A stretch of 64,000 nucleotides of DNA, taken from Mycolicibacillus parakoreensis (GTDB lineage Bacteria > Actinomycetota > Actinomycetes > Mycobacteriales > Mycobacteriaceae). Positions 20,092 through 31,161 of the stretch are shown here, in pieces. The DNA lies in NCBI RefSeq assembly GCF_022370835.2, contig NZ_CP092365.1, positions 372,001 to 436,000 of the forward strand. The letters are read 5' to 3'. The notes beneath the pieces are model-generated. The model made no database searches. It was given only the letters and a program-made list of their open reading frames with translations, and had not been told where the DNA came from. A program made the position numbers and the translations under genes. Within the stretch, counting starts at the first letter, position 1; every line of letters starts with the position of its first letter.

Positions 20092-20964
20092 CTAGCCCTC
20101 CCCGGGCAGTGCGAACCGGCCGTCGCCGGTGCGCTGCACCAACCCGTCTCTCAGAAGCGAGGACAACGCCCGGTTGCGCTGCACCTCGTCGTCCGGCCAG
20201 GCCAGGTCCAGATCGTGTTGGCGGACCGGGGACGCGCTGGCGCGCAACACATCCAGCAGGCGCCCGCGGACCTGTCGGTCGGTGCCGGCGTAGCGCTGGG
20301 CGCGCCGCGGCGGTGTCGCCGCGGCCGGATAGCCGCGTTCACGCCAGGCGCAGCGCGACAACGGGCACACCGCGCAGCGCGGCCCGCGGGCGGTGCACAC
20401 GGTGGCGCCGAGCTCCATCAACGCCGCGGAGAACCGCGGTGCCCGCGCGTCGTCGGGCAGCAGCGCGGCGACCTCGGCGTGGTCGCGCACGGCGGCCGGC
20501 GACCCGGCCTCGGCGACCCCGCGCACCGCCCGGGCGACGACCCGGCGCACATTGGTGTCGACCACCGGAACGGGTTGGCCGTAGGCGAAACACGCCACCG
20601 CCCGCGCGGTGTAGGCACCCACCCCCGGCAGGGTGAGCAGCGTGTCCACGTCGCGGGGCACCACGTCGGCGTGCTCGTCGGCGATGACCCGCGCGCACGC
20701 GTGCAACCGGGTGGCGCGGCGCGGATAACCCAGCTTGCCCCAGGCCCGCACCGCGTCGGCGGCACTGGCCGCCGCGGTCGCCGACGGGGTCGGCCACCGG
20801 GCCACCCACGACGTCCAGACCGGCAGCACCCGCGCCACCGGGGTCTGTTGCAGCATGAACTCGCTGACCAGGATCTGCCAGGCGCTCAGCGCCGGATCCC
20901 GCCACGGCAGGTCGCGGCCCGAGCGTGCGTACCAGTCGAGCAGTTCGGCGGCCGGGATCGTCAT
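20092..20964 (-). CDS. mutY: A/G-specific adenine DNA glycosylase
   Basis: MutY removes adenine mispaired with 8-oxoguanine. The 290-residue protein has the helix-hairpin-helix LLTLPGVGAYTARAVACFAYG followed by VPVVDTNVRRV with the catalytic Asp, and LMLQQTPVARVLPVW early on. The [4Fe-4S] cysteines read C-x6-C-x2-C-x4-C (CTARGPRC, CAVC, CPLSRC); the last spacing is one shorter than in E. coli (x5). The C-terminal region is short, so the 8-oxoG-sensing domain is reduced compared with E. coli. Confidence 0.93.
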   Translation of the reverse strand: MTIPAAELLDWYARSGRDLPWRDPALSAWQILVSEFMLQQTPVARVLPVWTSWVARWPTPSATAAASAADAVRAWGKLGYPRRATRLHACARVIADEHADVVPRDVDTLLTLPGVGAYTARAVACFAYGQPVPVVDTNVRRVVARAVRGVAEAGSPAAVRDHAEVAALLPDDARAPRFSAALMELGATVCTARGPRCAVCPLSRCAWRERGYPAAATPPRRAQRYAGTDRQVRGRLLDVLRASASPVRQHDLDLAWPDDEVQRNRALSSLLRDGLVQRTGDGRFALPGEG

Positions 20965-21016
20965 ACCGCGGCACCGGTGTGGCGGCAGCGCGCGGGGGCA
21001 GGGCAGAATATCGGCC

Positions 21017-21634
21017 ATGCCGCATTCGAACCCGCAGTCCGCGTGGAAGGCACTCACCGAGGGTAACCAGCGGTTCGTCGCCGGCACCCCCGACCACCCC
21101 AGCCAGAGCATCGAGCGGCGGGCCAGCCTCGCCGACGGGCAGGCCCCGATCGCGGTGGTGTTCGGCTGCGGAGACAGCCGGGTCGCCGCGGAGATCATCT
21201 TCGACCAGGGGCTCGGCGACATGTTCGTGGTGCGCACCGCGGGCCACGTCATCGACGCCGCCGTGCTCGGATCGATCGAGTTCGCGGTGACCGTGCTCGA
21301 CGTGCCGCTGATCGTCGTGCTCGGTCACGACAGCTGCGGCGCGGTCAAGGCGGCCCGTTCCGCGCTCGACGACGGGGTCATCCCCGGCGGCTATCTGCGC
21401 GACGTGGTCGAGCCCGTGACCAGTTCGATCCTGCTGGGCCGCCGCGAGGGGCTCAACAGCATCGACGAATTGGAGGCCCGCCACGTCAACGAGACCGTGG
21501 TGCAGTTGCGGGAGCGCTGCCCGGTCATCGCCGACCGGCTCGACGAGGGCGTGCTGGCGATCGTCGGCGCCACCTATCACCTCGCCGACGGGGCGGTGGA
21601 ACTGCGCGATCACCTCGGCGACATCGGTGTCTAG
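21017..21634 (+). CDS. canB: Beta-class carbonic anhydrase
   Basis: A zinc enzyme that interconverts CO2 and bicarbonate. The 205-residue protein has the zinc and catalytic motifs CGDSR (Cys, Asp, Arg) and HDSCGA (His, Cys). It matches Rv3588c (CanB) in sequence and in position beside mutY. CAGAAT at 21004-21009 ends seven bases before the ATG, so a leaderless start is possible. Short tandem repeats begin at its stop codon. Confidence 0.95.
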   Translation: MPHSNPQSAWKALTEGNQRFVAGTPDHPSQSIERRASLADGQAPIAVVFGCGDSRVAAEIIFDQGLGDMFVVRTAGHVIDAAVLGSIEFAVTVLDVPLIVVLGHDSCGAVKAARSALDDGVIPGGYLRDVVEPVTSSILLGRREGLNSIDELEARHVNETVVQLRERCPVIADRLDEGVLAIVGATYHLADGAVELRDHLGDIGV

Positions 21635-21675
21635 GGGTGTCTAGGTGCGTTTAGGGGCCTCTGGCGGCGTCTGGC
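21626..21675. repeat. Degenerate array of 10-bp units starting at the canB stop
   Basis: Two identical units GGTGTCTAGG (21626-21635, 21636-21645) are followed by TGCGTTTAGG, GGCCTCTGGC and GGCGTCTGGC. The first unit encodes the last residues and stop of canB. The later units look like decayed copies. Confidence 0.65.
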
Positions 21676-21688
21676 GGGGTGCGGCGGG

Positions 21689-21721
21689 CCGCCGTCGGCC
21701 CCGGGTCGGCACCGACGGCGG
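21689..21721 (+). terminator. Stem-loop terminator after canB
   Basis: CCGCCGTCGG (21689-21698) and CCGACGGCGG (21712-21721) form a perfect 10-bp stem with a 13-nt loop. There is no T-run, as often in mycobacteria. Confidence 0.6.
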
Positions 21722-21800
21722 TCCTCGCGCTAGCGCTTCGAGGTCACGGTGAGGTTGCGACACGCCGAGAGCGATCGGACGTGTTGTGCTGACCTGGGCT

Positions 21801-21812
21801 TACCGTGATGAG
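21801..21812 (+). promoter_or_regulatory. Leaderless-type promoter for the next gene
   Basis: TACCGT (21801-21806) ends six bases before the GTG at 21813, the spacing expected for transcription starting at the start codon. This decides between that GTG and one at 21786. Confidence 0.5.
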
Positions 21813-22637
21813 GTGTTGGATTTGGAACCGCAGGGCCCGCTACCACCGAAGATTTACTGGCGGCGCCGGGGGCTGGCGCTCGGTATCGCGGCGGCGGTTC
21901 TCGCCGTGGTGGTCGCGATCGTGTTCGCGATCATGCACGGCGGCTCGGATTCGTCGGACCACCCCGAGGGCGCGGCCGGCACCGAGCAGCCCGATACCGA
22001 GCCGGAGGGCAAGACCCCGGTGGTGCCGCCCGCCTCGGAGAGCGCCCCGCCGGCGCCCACCCCGACCGCGTCGGTGCAGCCACCGCCGGTGCTCAAGGAC
22101 GGCGACGACTGCCCGGATTCGGCGCTGGCGGTCAAGGGGCTGAGCAGCCAACCGCGCTACACCGTCGGGGAGCAACCGAAGTTCACCATGGTGGTCACCA
22201 ACATCGGCCTGGTCACCTGTAAACGTGACGTGGGTGCGGCGGTGTTGGCCGCCTACGTGTACTCGCTGGACAACCAGCGGCTCTGGTCCAACCTCGACTG
22301 CGCGCCGTCCAACGAGACCCTGGTGAAGGATTTCTCCCCCGGTGAGCAGGTGGTCACCAACGTGACCTGGACCGGAACCGGCTCGCAGCCGCAGTGCCCG
22401 CTGCCGCGCGAGCCGATCGGACCGGGCACCTACAACCTGGTGGTGCAGTTGGGCAATCTGCGGTCGGCGGCGGTGCCGTTCGTGTTGGCCGAGGCGGGTG
22501 CGGAGAACCCGGCCCCGCAGCAGGAGCAGCCGCAACAGCCCGCTCCGCAGGAGCCGTCCGAACAGCAGCCCGGCGAGCAGCCGACCGGGCCGCCGCCCGG
22601 GCCGGCCCCGGAGGTGCCCCACCTGCCCGGCGGTTAA
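21813..22637 (+). CDS. Conserved membrane-anchored protein (Rv3587c family)
   Basis: A 274-residue protein with a short cytoplasmic start ([18 protein letters not shown]), one membrane helix at about 19-42, a Pro/Glu-rich linker, and an external beta-rich domain from about 95 to 225 with four cysteines ([34 protein letters not shown]) that may form disulphides. A Gln/Pro-rich tail follows. It is the Rv3587c family, an actinobacterial cell-surface protein of unknown function. Its stop overlaps the stop of convergent disA. Confidence 0.88.
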   Translation: MLDLEPQGPLPPKIYWRRRGLALGIAAAVLAVVVAIVFAIMHGGSDSSDHPEGAAGTEQPDTEPEGKTPVVPPASESAPPAPTPTASVQPPPVLKDGDDCPDSALAVKGLSSQPRYTVGEQPKFTMVVTNIGLVTCKRDVGAAVLAAYVYSLDNQRLWSNLDCAPSNETLVKDFSPGEQVVTNVTWTGTGSQPQCPLPREPIGPGTYNLVVQLGNLRSAAVPFVLAEAGAENPAPQQEQPQQPAPQEPSEQQPGEQPTGPPPGPAPEVPHLPGG

Positions 22638-23716
22638 CCGGGCCGGTCGGTGATCGTCGACTCGGCCAACTGGGAGAGCCCCTCGCGCACGTGGCGGGCC
22701 CACATCGCCCCGATGCCCTCCACCGACTGCAGATCGGTGGCGCTGGCCGCCAGCAGGCCCTGCAGTGAGCCGAAAGCGCGCACCAGCAGGTCGGCGTGGG
22801 CGAACTGCAGCCGGGGGATCCCGGCCATCGCCCGGTAGCCGCGCGGGCTCACCGCCGAATCCTGGGCCGCGTCGGTGGACGGGTAGCCGAACACCCGGGC
22901 GAGCACCGTGAAGTCCAGCAGCTCACTGTCGCTGAGCGCGTCGAGTTCGTCGAGCACGGTGGCCACCTGCGCCCGGCTCAGCGGCTCCGGGTTGGCGTGG
23001 TAGTCGCGCACGATCAACTCCCGCGCCGACTCGTTGTCGCCCATCAGCTCCTCGAGCTGCAGGCGCAGCTGCCGGCCGTCGGTGCCCAGCTCCACCACGT
23101 CGTAGTCGATCTCCAGACCGATCCGTCGGACCAGCTCCAGGCGCTGCACCACGGTCATCGCGTCCCGCAGGGTCGCGAAATCCTCGATCTCGGCCCCGGA
23201 GAGCTGCCGGCTGACCTCGTCGAGCCGGGACCGGAACCGCTCCAGGGTCGCGATCGCCTGGTTGGCGCGCGACAGGATCGTCGCCGAATCGGTGAGCACG
23301 TGGCGCTCGCCGCCGGCGTAGACGGTGACGATGTTCATCGAATGGCTCACCGACACCACCGGCAACCCGGTCTGCACCGCGGTGCGCTCCGCCGACCGGT
23401 GCCGGGTTCCGGACTCGTCGGTGGGGATCGACGGATCGGGCACCAGCTGCACATTGGCGCGCAGGATGCGGGCGCCGTCGGTGGACAACACCACCGCGCC
23501 GTCCATCTTCGCCAGCTCCCGCAGCCGGGTGGGCGCGTAGCGGACGTCGAGGGAGAACCCGCCGTCGCAGACCGCCTCGACCCCGTCGTCGTGGCCGAGC
23601 ACGATGATCGCCCCGGTGCGCCCGCGCAGGATGCGTTCCAGCCCGTCGCGCAGGGCGGTGCCCGGCGCCAGCCGGGCCACCACCTCGCGCAGCGGCGATG
23701 ACGTCTCGGCGCTCAT
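22634..23716 (-). CDS. disA: DisA diadenylate cyclase
   Basis: DisA makes cyclic di-AMP from two ATP and scans DNA for damage. The 360-residue protein has the DAC domain with DGA at 72-74 and RHR at 105-107, a helical linker, and a C-terminal helix-hairpin-helix DNA-binding domain ([19 protein letters not shown]). The ATG overlaps the radA stop by four bases, so the pair is translationally coupled. This fits the known physical and functional RadA-DisA link in mycobacteria. The 3' end overlaps the convergent gene by four bases. Confidence 0.97.
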   Translation of the reverse strand: MSAETSSPLREVVARLAPGTALRDGLERILRGRTGAIIVLGHDDGVEAVCDGGFSLDVRYAPTRLRELAKMDGAVVLSTDGARILRANVQLVPDPSIPTDESGTRHRSAERTAVQTGLPVVSVSHSMNIVTVYAGGERHVLTDSATILSRANQAIATLERFRSRLDEVSRQLSGAEIEDFATLRDAMTVVQRLELVRRIGLEIDYDVVELGTDGRQLRLQLEELMGDNESARELIVRDYHANPEPLSRAQVATVLDELDALSDSELLDFTVLARVFGYPSTDAAQDSAVSPRGYRAMAGIPRLQFAHADLLVRAFGSLQGLLAASATDLQSVEGIGAMWARHVREGLSQLAESTITDRPG

Positions 23717-25155
23717 GAGGGATCATTCTCCTCGGCGCCGCCGGCCGGTGGCGGCCGATCCACCAGGCGCAGCGGGGCAGGCCGGGGGCGGCGCTGCGCG
23801 AGGTCGCTCAGATGGCGCAGCGCGGTGACGATGTCGGCGGCCTCGCGGACCCGCAGGCCGGCCGGGACCTTGCCGGCCCCGCGCCCCGGCGGGGCCAACG
23901 CGGTGTCGAACCCGAGCCGGGCGGCCTCGGCGAGGCGCCGCGCCATCCCGGCGACCGGCCGCAGGTCACCGGCGAGCCCGACCTCGCCGATCATCACCAC
24001 GCTGGGCGGCAGGGGCAGCTCGGCGAGCGCGGAGGCCAACGCCATCGCGACCGCCAGATCGGCCGACGGGTCGGTCAGGCGCATCCCCCCGACCGTGGAC
24101 AGGTAGATGTCGTTGGCGGCGATCGGCAGGCCGGCATGCTTGTCGAGCACCGCGGTGATCATCGCGGTGCGGGCCGGATCGATGCCGCTGACCGCCCGTC
24201 GCGGCGGCCCGCCGCACGGCCGGGCCAACAGCGCCTGCACCTCGCCGACCAGCGGGCGCTTGCCGTCGAGCGTCACCGTGATCGCGGTCCCGGGCACGGG
24301 GCTGCCGCGCTGGTCGAGGAAGAGACCCGACGGGTCGGCCACGCCCTCGATGCCGTCCTCGTGCAGCAGGAAACAGCCCACCTCCTCGGCGGCGCCGAAC
24401 CGGTTTTTGATCCCGCGCACCATCCGCAGCGCCCCGTTGCGGTCACCCTCGAAATGCAGCACCACGTCGACGAGGTGCTCCAGCGAGCGCGGACCGGCGA
24501 TCGCGCCGTCCTTGGTGACGTGGCCGACCAGGATCAGCGCGGTGCCCGAGGATTTCGCCGCGGCGGTCAGCGCCGCGGTGACCGCCCGCACCTGGGTGAC
24601 CCCGCCGGCCACGCCGTCGGTGGTGGCGTCGGCGACCGTCTGCACCGAGTCGACGATCGCCAGGCCGGGCTGCACCGCGTCGAGGTGGCCCAGGATGGTC
24701 TGCAGATCGCAGTCGGCGGCCAGATACACCTCGGGGTGGGTGCAGCCGGTGCGTTCGGCGCGCATCCGGATCTGCCCGCCGGTCTCCTCCCCGGAGACAT
24801 ACAGCGCCCGCCGGCCCCCGGCCGCCCACCGGTGGGCGGCCTGCAACAGCAGCGTCGACTTGCCCACACCCGGGTCGCCGGCGAGCAGGATCACCGAGCC
24901 GGGCACCGCACCCCCGCCGAGCACCCGGTCCAGTTCGTCGACGCCGGTCGGGTGATGCCAGGTCGGGTCGGGCTCGATGGCGCTGATCGAGACCGCCGGG
25001 CGGCGCGGCGCCGCGGCGGCGCGGGCGCCGGTGGCGGCGAGCACCGTCACCTCCTCGACGCTGCCCCAGCTGCCGCAGTCCGGGCAGCGGCCCACCCACT
25101 TGGCGGTGCCATGCTGACAGCGCGAACAGCGGAATTGCGAGCGTGCCTTGGCCAC
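23713..25155 (-). CDS. radA: DNA repair protein RadA
   Basis: RadA is a RecA-like ATPase that promotes branch migration in recombination and represses DisA. The 480-residue protein has a zinc finger (Cys10, Cys13, Cys24, Cys27), Walker [10 protein letters not shown] at 93-101, the RadA-specific KNRFG motif near 252, and a C-terminal Lon-like domain. It is the middle gene of lpqE-radA-disA. Confidence 0.96.
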   Translation of the reverse strand: MAKARSQFRCSRCQHGTAKWVGRCPDCGSWGSVEEVTVLAATGARAAAAPRRPAVSISAIEPDPTWHHPTGVDELDRVLGGGAVPGSVILLAGDPGVGKSTLLLQAAHRWAAGGRRALYVSGEETGGQIRMRAERTGCTHPEVYLAADCDLQTILGHLDAVQPGLAIVDSVQTVADATTDGVAGGVTQVRAVTAALTAAAKSSGTALILVGHVTKDGAIAGPRSLEHLVDVVLHFEGDRNGALRMVRGIKNRFGAAEEVGCFLLHEDGIEGVADPSGLFLDQRGSPVPGTAITVTLDGKRPLVGEVQALLARPCGGPPRRAVSGIDPARTAMITAVLDKHAGLPIAANDIYLSTVGGMRLTDPSADLAVAMALASALAELPLPPSVVMIGEVGLAGDLRPVAGMARRLAEAARLGFDTALAPPGRGAGKVPAGLRVREAADIVTALRHLSDLAQRRPRPAPLRLVDRPPPAGGAEENDPS

Positions 25156-25209
25156 CCGATGACCGTATCGGCCCGCCCCGACAGTGCCGCCGCGGGCGTG
25201 CGCGCCGCG

Positions 25210-25782
25210 CTAGTCGGCCGGGATCGGCTGCGGTTCCAGGCCGGCGGAGACCGGCACCGCCAGCTTGACCGTGCCCACGTTGTCGAACTCGAAGCTGAAG
25301 TCGTAGTTGAGGCCGTTGGTGATCGGCTCGCTCAACTCGATCGTGGCCTTGGCGTTGGTGACGTCGTCCTGCTTGGGCGTGTTGGTCTGGCCCGCCGGGG
25401 TGCCGATCAGCAGCCGGCCGCCCACGGGAACCTCCGGCTTCTTCGGCGAGAGCGTCACCTTGCCGATCGGGGTGGTGATGTCGACGAGGTGCTCGGCGGT
25501 CTCCAGCGAGTTGTTGGCGATGACCAGCACCAACTCCACGCTCGTGCCCGGCTCCAGGAAGTCGCCGCTCTGCTGGGCCTGGATGCGCACGTCGCGCAGC
25601 GCGACATCCTTCGTGGTCGCCTCCGAACCGTCCACCGCCGGCGCCTGCTCGGCGGTCTGGGAGTGCTGCCCGGTCCCGCAGCCGGTCAGCAGGGCGGCCA
25701 GGGCGGCCAGCGTGGCCAACGCCAGTGTGCAGGCGCCCGGCCGGGCACACACGGCCGACGGGCTGGGGGTGGTCGGTTTCAC
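25210..25782 (-). CDS. lpqE: Lipoprotein LpqE
   Basis: A 190-residue lipoprotein with a signal peptide and lipobox LLTGC, then a beta-sandwich of the copper-chaperone-like/DUF461 style (VALRDVRIQAQ..., SVELVLVIANNSLETAEHLVDI). It matches LpqE (Rv3584), next to radA and carD. The GTG at 25782 has GGAGG seven bases upstream. Its molecular role is not established; a link to surface stress or metal handling is only a family hint. Confidence 0.88.
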   Translation of the reverse strand: MKPTTPSPSAVCARPGACTLALATLAALAALLTGCGTGQHSQTAEQAPAVDGSEATTKDVALRDVRIQAQQSGDFLEPGTSVELVLVIANNSLETAEHLVDITTPIGKVTLSPKKPEVPVGGRLLIGTPAGQTNTPKQDDVTNAKATIELSEPITNGLNYDFSFEFDNVGTVKLAVPVSAGLEPQPIPAD

Positions 25783-26022
25783 GGGATGGCCTCCTGCTCG
25801 GCGCTGCAGATCGCCCGGTGGCGTTCTGGATTCTCTCGACCCTGCAGCGTAGTTGGTGCGCGCCGGTCCGCGGAAGCGGAGGTCGCCAACGGGCCGCTGC
25901 GGTGCGCCGCCGACCCGCGCCCCGACGGGGCGCGCGCGCCCGCGGCGGGCCCGGTGTGAACCCCGACTGTGCATGGATTGGCCGAGTTGTCAACCCCCCG
26001 CCGCCGGGTGATGTGCCCCTGA

Positions 26023-26580
<558 letters not shown>

Positions 26581-26584
26581 ATCG

Positions 26585-27253
26585 ATGAGCACGGTTGCGG
26601 TGGTTCCGGCCGCCGGGGCGGGTAAACGCCTCAAGGCCGGTGTTCCCAAGGCGTTCTTCCAGCTCGCCGGCCACACCCTGGTCGAGCGCGCGGTGGTGGG
26701 GATGCAGAAGTCCGGGGTGATCGACCGGGTGGTGATCGCGGTGCCCGCCGGGCGCACCGACGAGGCGAAACTCATCCTCGGCGGTGCCGATGTGCCGGTG
26801 GAGGTCGTCGCCGGCGGCGCCACCCGCACCGAATCGGTGCGGGTGGCGCTGGCCGCCGCCGGTGACCCGCAGTTCGTGCTGGTGCACGACGCCGCCCGCC
26901 CGCTGACCCCGCCGGAGCTGATCGTGCGGGTGGTCGAGGCCCTGCGGGCCGGGCACGAGGCGGTGATCCCGGGACTGGCGGTCGTCGACACGATCAAGGC
27001 CGTCGACGCCAACGGCGTGGTGTTGGGCACCCCGGAACGGGCCGGGCTGCGGTCGGTGCAGACCCCGCAGGGGTTCACCGCCGACCTGCTGGCCCGCGCC
27101 AACGAGCGGGCCGGGGACACCGTGTTCACCGACGACGCCGCGATGGTGGAGAACATCGGCGGCCAGGTGCAGGTCGTCGACGGCGATCCGCTGGCGTTCA
27201 AGATCACCAACCCGTGGGATCTCAAGCTGGCCCGCGCCCTGCTGGAGCGGTGA
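26585..27253 (+). CDS. ispD: 2-C-methyl-D-erythritol 4-phosphate cytidylyltransferase
   Basis: IspD adds CMP to MEP in the non-mevalonate isoprenoid pathway. The 222-residue protein has the nucleotide loop [36 protein letters not shown] and the late [10 protein letters not shown]. It is followed by ispF with a GTGA overlap. Confidence 0.95.
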   Translation: MSTVAVVPAAGAGKRLKAGVPKAFFQLAGHTLVERAVVGMQKSGVIDRVVIAVPAGRTDEAKLILGGADVPVEVVAGGATRTESVRVALAAAGDPQFVLVHDAARPLTPPELIVRVVEALRAGHEAVIPGLAVVDTIKAVDANGVVLGTPERAGLRSVQTPQGFTADLLARANERAGDTVFTDDAAMVENIGGQVQVVDGDPLAFKITNPWDLKLARALLER

Positions 27254-27738
27254 GCCCGGTGTCGAAGCTGCCGCGCGTCGGCCTGGCCAGCGACGTGCAC
27301 CCGATCGCACCGGGGCGCCCGTGCTGGCTTTTGGGCCTGCTGTTTGCCGACGTCGACGGCTGCTCCGGGCACTCCGACGGCGACGTCGCCGCCCACGCGC
27401 TCTGCGACGCGCTGCTGTCGGCGGCCGGGCTCGGCGACCTCGGCGCGGTGTTCGGCGTCGACGACCCCCGCTGGCGGGGGGTCTCCGGGGCCGCCATGCT
27501 GCGCCACGTGCGCGGCCGACTCGACGAGGCCGGGTTCGCGATCGGCAACGCCGCGGTCCAGGTGATCGGCAACCGCCCCAGGATCGGGCCGCGCCGCGAC
27601 GAGGCCCAGCGGGTGCTGACCGGCCTGCTGGGCGCCCCGGTCGCGGTCTCGGCGACCACCACCGACGGGCTGGGGCTCACCGGTCGCGGCGAGGGCAGGG
27701 CCGCGATCGCCACCGCGTTGGTGGTGGGCGGCCGATAG
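27250..27738 (+). CDS. ispF: 2-C-methyl-D-erythritol 2,4-cyclodiphosphate synthase
   Basis: IspF cyclises CDP-ME phosphate two steps after IspD. The 162-residue protein has the zinc motif DVHP near the start, [26 protein letters not shown], and the conserved end [19 protein letters not shown]. The GTG at 27250 overlaps the ispD stop; a second GTG nine bases on is also possible. Confidence 0.94.
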   Translation: MSPVSKLPRVGLASDVHPIAPGRPCWLLGLLFADVDGCSGHSDGDVAAHALCDALLSAAGLGDLGAVFGVDDPRWRGVSGAAMLRHVRGRLDEAGFAIGNAAVQVIGNRPRIGPRRDEAQRVLTGLLGAPVAVSATTTDGLGLTGRGEGRAAIATALVVGGR

Positions 27739-27753
27739 CGCATGCCAGCCCGG

Positions 27754-27767
27754 TAAGCTGGCACGTC
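27754..27767 (+). promoter_or_regulatory. Leaderless-type promoter for cysS
   Basis: TAAGCT (27754-27759) is followed by eight bases and the GTG at 27768. From the G at 27753 the block aligns to the lysS start region at 18 of 21 positions. Confidence 0.5.
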
Positions 27768-29174
27768 GTGACCGATCCCGCCCGTCTCCGGCTTCATGAC
27801 ACGGCGACCGGTGCCGTGCGCGACTTCCAGCCGCTGCGGCCCGGGCACGTCTCGATCTACCTGTGCGGGGCCACCGTGCAGGGCGTGCCGCACATCGGCC
27901 ACGTCCGCAGCGGGGTGGCCTTCGACATCCTGCGCCGCTGGCTCACCGCGCGCGGCCACGACGTGGCGTTCATCCGCAACGTCACCGACATCGACGACAA
28001 GATCTTGACCAAGGCCGCCGCCGCCGGACGGCCCTGGTGGGAGTGGGCGGCCACCCACGAGCGGGCGTTCACCGCCGCCTACGACGCCCTGGGGGTCGCA
28101 CCGCCGTCGGCCGAGCCGCGCGCCACCGGGCACATCACCGAGATGGTCGAGCTCATCGAGCGCCTCCTCGCCGGCGGGCACGCCTACACCGGCTCCGGCG
28201 ACGTCTACTTCGACGTGGCGAGCTACCCCGACTACGGGCAGCTGTCCGGGCACCGCATCGACGACGTGCACCAGGGCGAAGGGGTGGCCACCGGCAAACG
28301 CGACCAGCGCGACTTCACCCTGTGGAAGGGCGCCAAACCCGGGGAGCCGTCCTGGCCGACGCCGTGGGGGCGCGGCCGGCCCGGCTGGCATCTGGAGTGC
28401 TCGGCGATGGCCCGTGCCTATCTCGGGCCGCAGTTCGACATCCATTGCGGCGGCATGGATCTGATCTTCCCGCACCACGAGAACGAGATCGCCCAGAGCC
28501 GCGCCGCCGGCGACGGCTTCGCCCGGTACTGGCTGCACAACGGCTGGGTCACGATGGGCGGGGAGAAGATGAGCAAGTCGCTGGGCAACGTGCTGGCGAT
28601 GCCGGCGGTGCTCTCCCGGGTGCGCGCCGCCGAACTGCGCTACTACCTGGGCAGCGCCCACTACCGGTCGATGCTGGAGTTCTCCGAGACCGCGCTCACC
28701 GACGCCGCCAAGGCCTACAGCGGCCTCGAGGACTTCCTGCACCGGGTGCACCGCCGGGCCGGGGCGGTCGCGGTCGGGCAGTGGACCCCGCGGTTCGCCG
28801 CCGCCCTCGACGACGACCTGTCGGTGCCGGCCGCGTTGGCCGAGATCCACCACGTCCGCGCCGAGGGCAACCGGGCCCTCGACGCCGGCGAGACCGACAC
28901 CGCGCTGGCCCACGCGGGCGCGATCCGGGCGATGCTGGGCATCCTCGGCTGCGACCCGCTCGACGAGCGCTGGGAGTCCCGCAGTGAATCGGCGGCGGCG
29001 CTGGCCGCCGTCGACGTGCTGGCCCGCGCCGAACTGCAACGCCGCGAGACCGCCCGCGCCGACCGCGACTGGGCGCTGGCCGACGAGATCCGCGACCGGC
29101 TCAACGCGGCCGGCATCGACGTCACCGACACCGGCGACGGCCCGCAGTGGTCGCTGGCCGGGCAGGGCGGGTAG
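27768..29174 (+). CDS. cysS: Cysteinyl-tRNA synthetase
   Basis: CysS charges tRNA-Cys. The 468-residue class I synthetase has a zinc-binding Cys (YLCGATV), the HIGH motif PHIGH, the HHENE motif and KMSKS as [11 protein letters not shown]. Its length and adjacency to rlmB match Rv3580c. The paralogue MshC lacks this context. Confidence 0.95.
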   Translation: MTDPARLRLHDTATGAVRDFQPLRPGHVSIYLCGATVQGVPHIGHVRSGVAFDILRRWLTARGHDVAFIRNVTDIDDKILTKAAAAGRPWWEWAATHERAFTAAYDALGVAPPSAEPRATGHITEMVELIERLLAGGHAYTGSGDVYFDVASYPDYGQLSGHRIDDVHQGEGVATGKRDQRDFTLWKGAKPGEPSWPTPWGRGRPGWHLECSAMARAYLGPQFDIHCGGMDLIFPHHENEIAQSRAAGDGFARYWLHNGWVTMGGEKMSKSLGNVLAMPAVLSRVRAAELRYYLGSAHYRSMLEFSETALTDAAKAYSGLEDFLHRVHRRAGAVAVGQWTPRFAAALDDDLSVPAALAEIHHVRAEGNRALDAGETDTALAHAGAIRAMLGILGCDPLDERWESRSESAAALAAVDVLARAELQRRETARADRDWALADEIRDRLNAAGIDVTDTGDGPQWSLAGQGG

Positions 29175-29178
29175 CGGC

Positions 29179-30120
29179 ATGGCCGGCAACTCGCGGCGCC
29201 GCGGCGCGGTCCGCAAACCCGGCACCAAGAAGGGGCCCACGGTCGGCTCCGGCGGGGTGCGCCGACGCGGGCTGGAGGGCCGCGGACCGACCCCGCCGGC
29301 CCGGGAGCGGGCCTACCATCCGGCCGCCAAGAAGGCCAAGAAGGCCGCCGCGGCCCGGGCGTCCCGCGCCGGGCGCCGCGACGACACCGAGACGGTGCTG
29401 GGCCGCAACCCGGTGCTGGAATGCCTGCGCGCCGGGGTGCCGGCGACCGCGCTGTATGTCGCGCTGGGCACCGAGGCTGACGAGCGGCTCACCGAGACCG
29501 TGCGCCGCGCCGCCGACTCGGGCATCGCGATCCTGGAGGTGCCGCGCACCGACTTGGACAAGATCACCGTCAACGGGGTGCACCAGGGGGTGGCGCTGCA
29601 GGTGCCGCCGTACGACTACGCCCACCCCGACGATCTGCTCGCCGGCGCCGACGAGGCCGGCACCGCGCCGCTGATCGTGGCGCTGGACAACATCTCCGAT
29701 CCGCGCAACCTGGGGGCGATCGTGCGCTCGACGGCCGCGTTCGGCGGCGACGGGGTGGTGATCCCGCAGCGGCGGTCGGCCTCGGTGACCGCGGTGGCGT
29801 GGCGCACCAGCGCCGGGGCGGCCGCCCGGCTCCCGGTGGCGCGGGCCACCAACCTCACCCGCACCCTGGTGGGCTACGCGCGGGCCGGCCTGCAGGTGGT
29901 GGGCCTCGACGCCGGCGGGGACATCCCCGTCGACGACCTGGACGCCACCGGGCCGCTGGTGGTGGTCGTCGGCGCCGAGGGCAAGGGGCTCTCCCGGCTG
30001 GTGCGGCAGACCTGCGACCAGGTGGTGTCGATCCCGATGGTCGGCGCCGCCGAGTCGCTCAACGCCTCGGTGGCCGCCGGGGTGGTGCTCGCCGAGGTGG
30101 CCCGGCAGCGCCGCCGGTGA
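29179..30120 (+). CDS. rlmB: 23S rRNA 2'-O-methyltransferase of the TrmH/SpoU family (RlmB-like)
   Basis: A 313-residue SPOUT methyltransferase. The first 70 residues are basic and disordered, rich in Lys/Arg/Ala and likely to bind RNA. An N-terminal substrate-binding domain ([16 protein letters not shown]) and the knotted catalytic domain follow, with motifs [34 protein letters not shown] and [15 protein letters not shown]. The family guanosine position in E. coli is G2251 of 23S rRNA; the exact site here is inferred. The gene overlaps the next one by GTGA. Confidence 0.9.
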   Translation: MAGNSRRRGAVRKPGTKKGPTVGSGGVRRRGLEGRGPTPPARERAYHPAAKKAKKAAAARASRAGRRDDTETVLGRNPVLECLRAGVPATALYVALGTEADERLTETVRRAADSGIAILEVPRTDLDKITVNGVHQGVALQVPPYDYAHPDDLLAGADEAGTAPLIVALDNISDPRNLGAIVRSTAAFGGDGVVIPQRRSASVTAVAWRTSAGAAARLPVARATNLTRTLVGYARAGLQVVGLDAGGDIPVDDLDATGPLVVVVGAEGKGLSRLVRQTCDQVVSIPMVGAAESLNASVAAGVVLAEVARQRRR

Positions 30121-31088
30121 GCGCCGCGCCGACGCGGCGCGCGGTGGCCGCGGTGGCCGCCGCGCTGGCGTTGTGGGCCCCCGCGCCGGCCGGTGCGGCC
30201 GGTGCCGACTTCGATCTGCAGGCCCACCGCGGCGGCCGCGGCGAGACCACCGAGGAGTCGCTGGCGGCGTTCGCCCACGCCGTCGAACTCGGTGTCGACA
30301 CCCTGGAACTGGACGTGGTGCTCACCGCCGACCGGGCGCCGCTGGTCTGGCACGACCCGGTCATCGAGGCGACGAAATGCCGCGACACCGCACCGGTGCG
30401 CCCCGGCGACCCGGACTACCCGTACGTGGGTCGGGCGGTGGCGCAGTTGTCCCTGGCGCAGCTGCGCACCCTCGACTGCGGCCTGCCGCAGGCGCAGTTC
30501 CCGCGCGCGCAGGTGGTGACGCCCAACCGGCTGGCCACCCTGCCGGAGGTGTTCGCGCTGGTCGATCGGTACCGGGCCGCGGTGCGTTTCAACATCGAGA
30601 CCAAGGTGGCCCCCGACGACCCGGCCGGCGCCCCGGCCGAGTCCGTGGCGGTGATCCTGGCGGCGGTGCGCGCCGCCGGGGTGACCGATCGGGTGAGCGT
30701 CCAAAGCTTCGACTGGCGGACCCTGCCGCTGGTGCGTGCGGCAGAACCGGCGATCCCGTTGGTGGCGCTCTTCGAGCCGCGGACCTTCCGGCCCGGCTCG
30801 CCGTGGCTGGCCGGCATCGACCCCGCCGCGGTGCCCGACGCCCTGGCCGCGGCGCACCGGATCGGTGCCGACGTCGCCGCACCGCCCCACGAGCAGGTCG
30901 ACGCCGAGTTCGTGGCCCGCGCCCACCGCCTGGGGCTGGCCGTGCTGCCGTGGACGGTCAACGACCCCGCCGCGCTGCGGGCGCTGCTCGACGCCGGGGT
31001 CGACGGGGTCATCACCGACTACCCGACGATGGCCCGGGGCGTGCTGGCCGAGCGCGGCATGCCGCTGCCGCGGCCCTACCGACGGTGA
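30117..31088 (+). CDS. Exported glycerophosphodiester phosphodiesterase
   Basis: A 323-residue protein with a signal peptide ending near APAGAAG and a GDPD TIM-barrel. Visible motifs are [18 protein letters not shown] (catalytic HR), [17 protein letters not shown] (metal-binding Glu/Asp plus second His) and FNIETK. It should hydrolyse deacylated phospholipids to glycerol 3-phosphate and an alcohol outside the membrane. Translation is coupled to rlmB by GTGA. The stop is followed by a 73-bp GC-rich gap before kstR, which converges. Confidence 0.88.
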   Translation: MSAAPTRRAVAAVAAALALWAPAPAGAAGADFDLQAHRGGRGETTEESLAAFAHAVELGVDTLELDVVLTADRAPLVWHDPVIEATKCRDTAPVRPGDPDYPYVGRAVAQLSLAQLRTLDCGLPQAQFPRAQVVTPNRLATLPEVFALVDRYRAAVRFNIETKVAPDDPAGAPAESVAVILAAVRAAGVTDRVSVQSFDWRTLPLVRAAEPAIPLVALFEPRTFRPGSPWLAGIDPAAVPDALAAAHRIGADVAAPPHEQVDAEFVARAHRLGLAVLPWTVNDPAALRALLDAGVDGVITDYPTMARGVLAERGMPLPRPYRR

Positions 31089-31161
31089 GCACCGGCCGGC
31101 CCCACGGGGTGTCGCGCCCGCCGCAGCGCCCGGGCGGCCGTCGCGGGCCCGGGCGCGCCGC

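Noticed and set aside
20158..20390. Loss of a MutY iron-sulphur cysteine
   Set aside because: All four cysteines are present; only the last spacing is x4 where E. coli has x5, which is probably lineage-typical.
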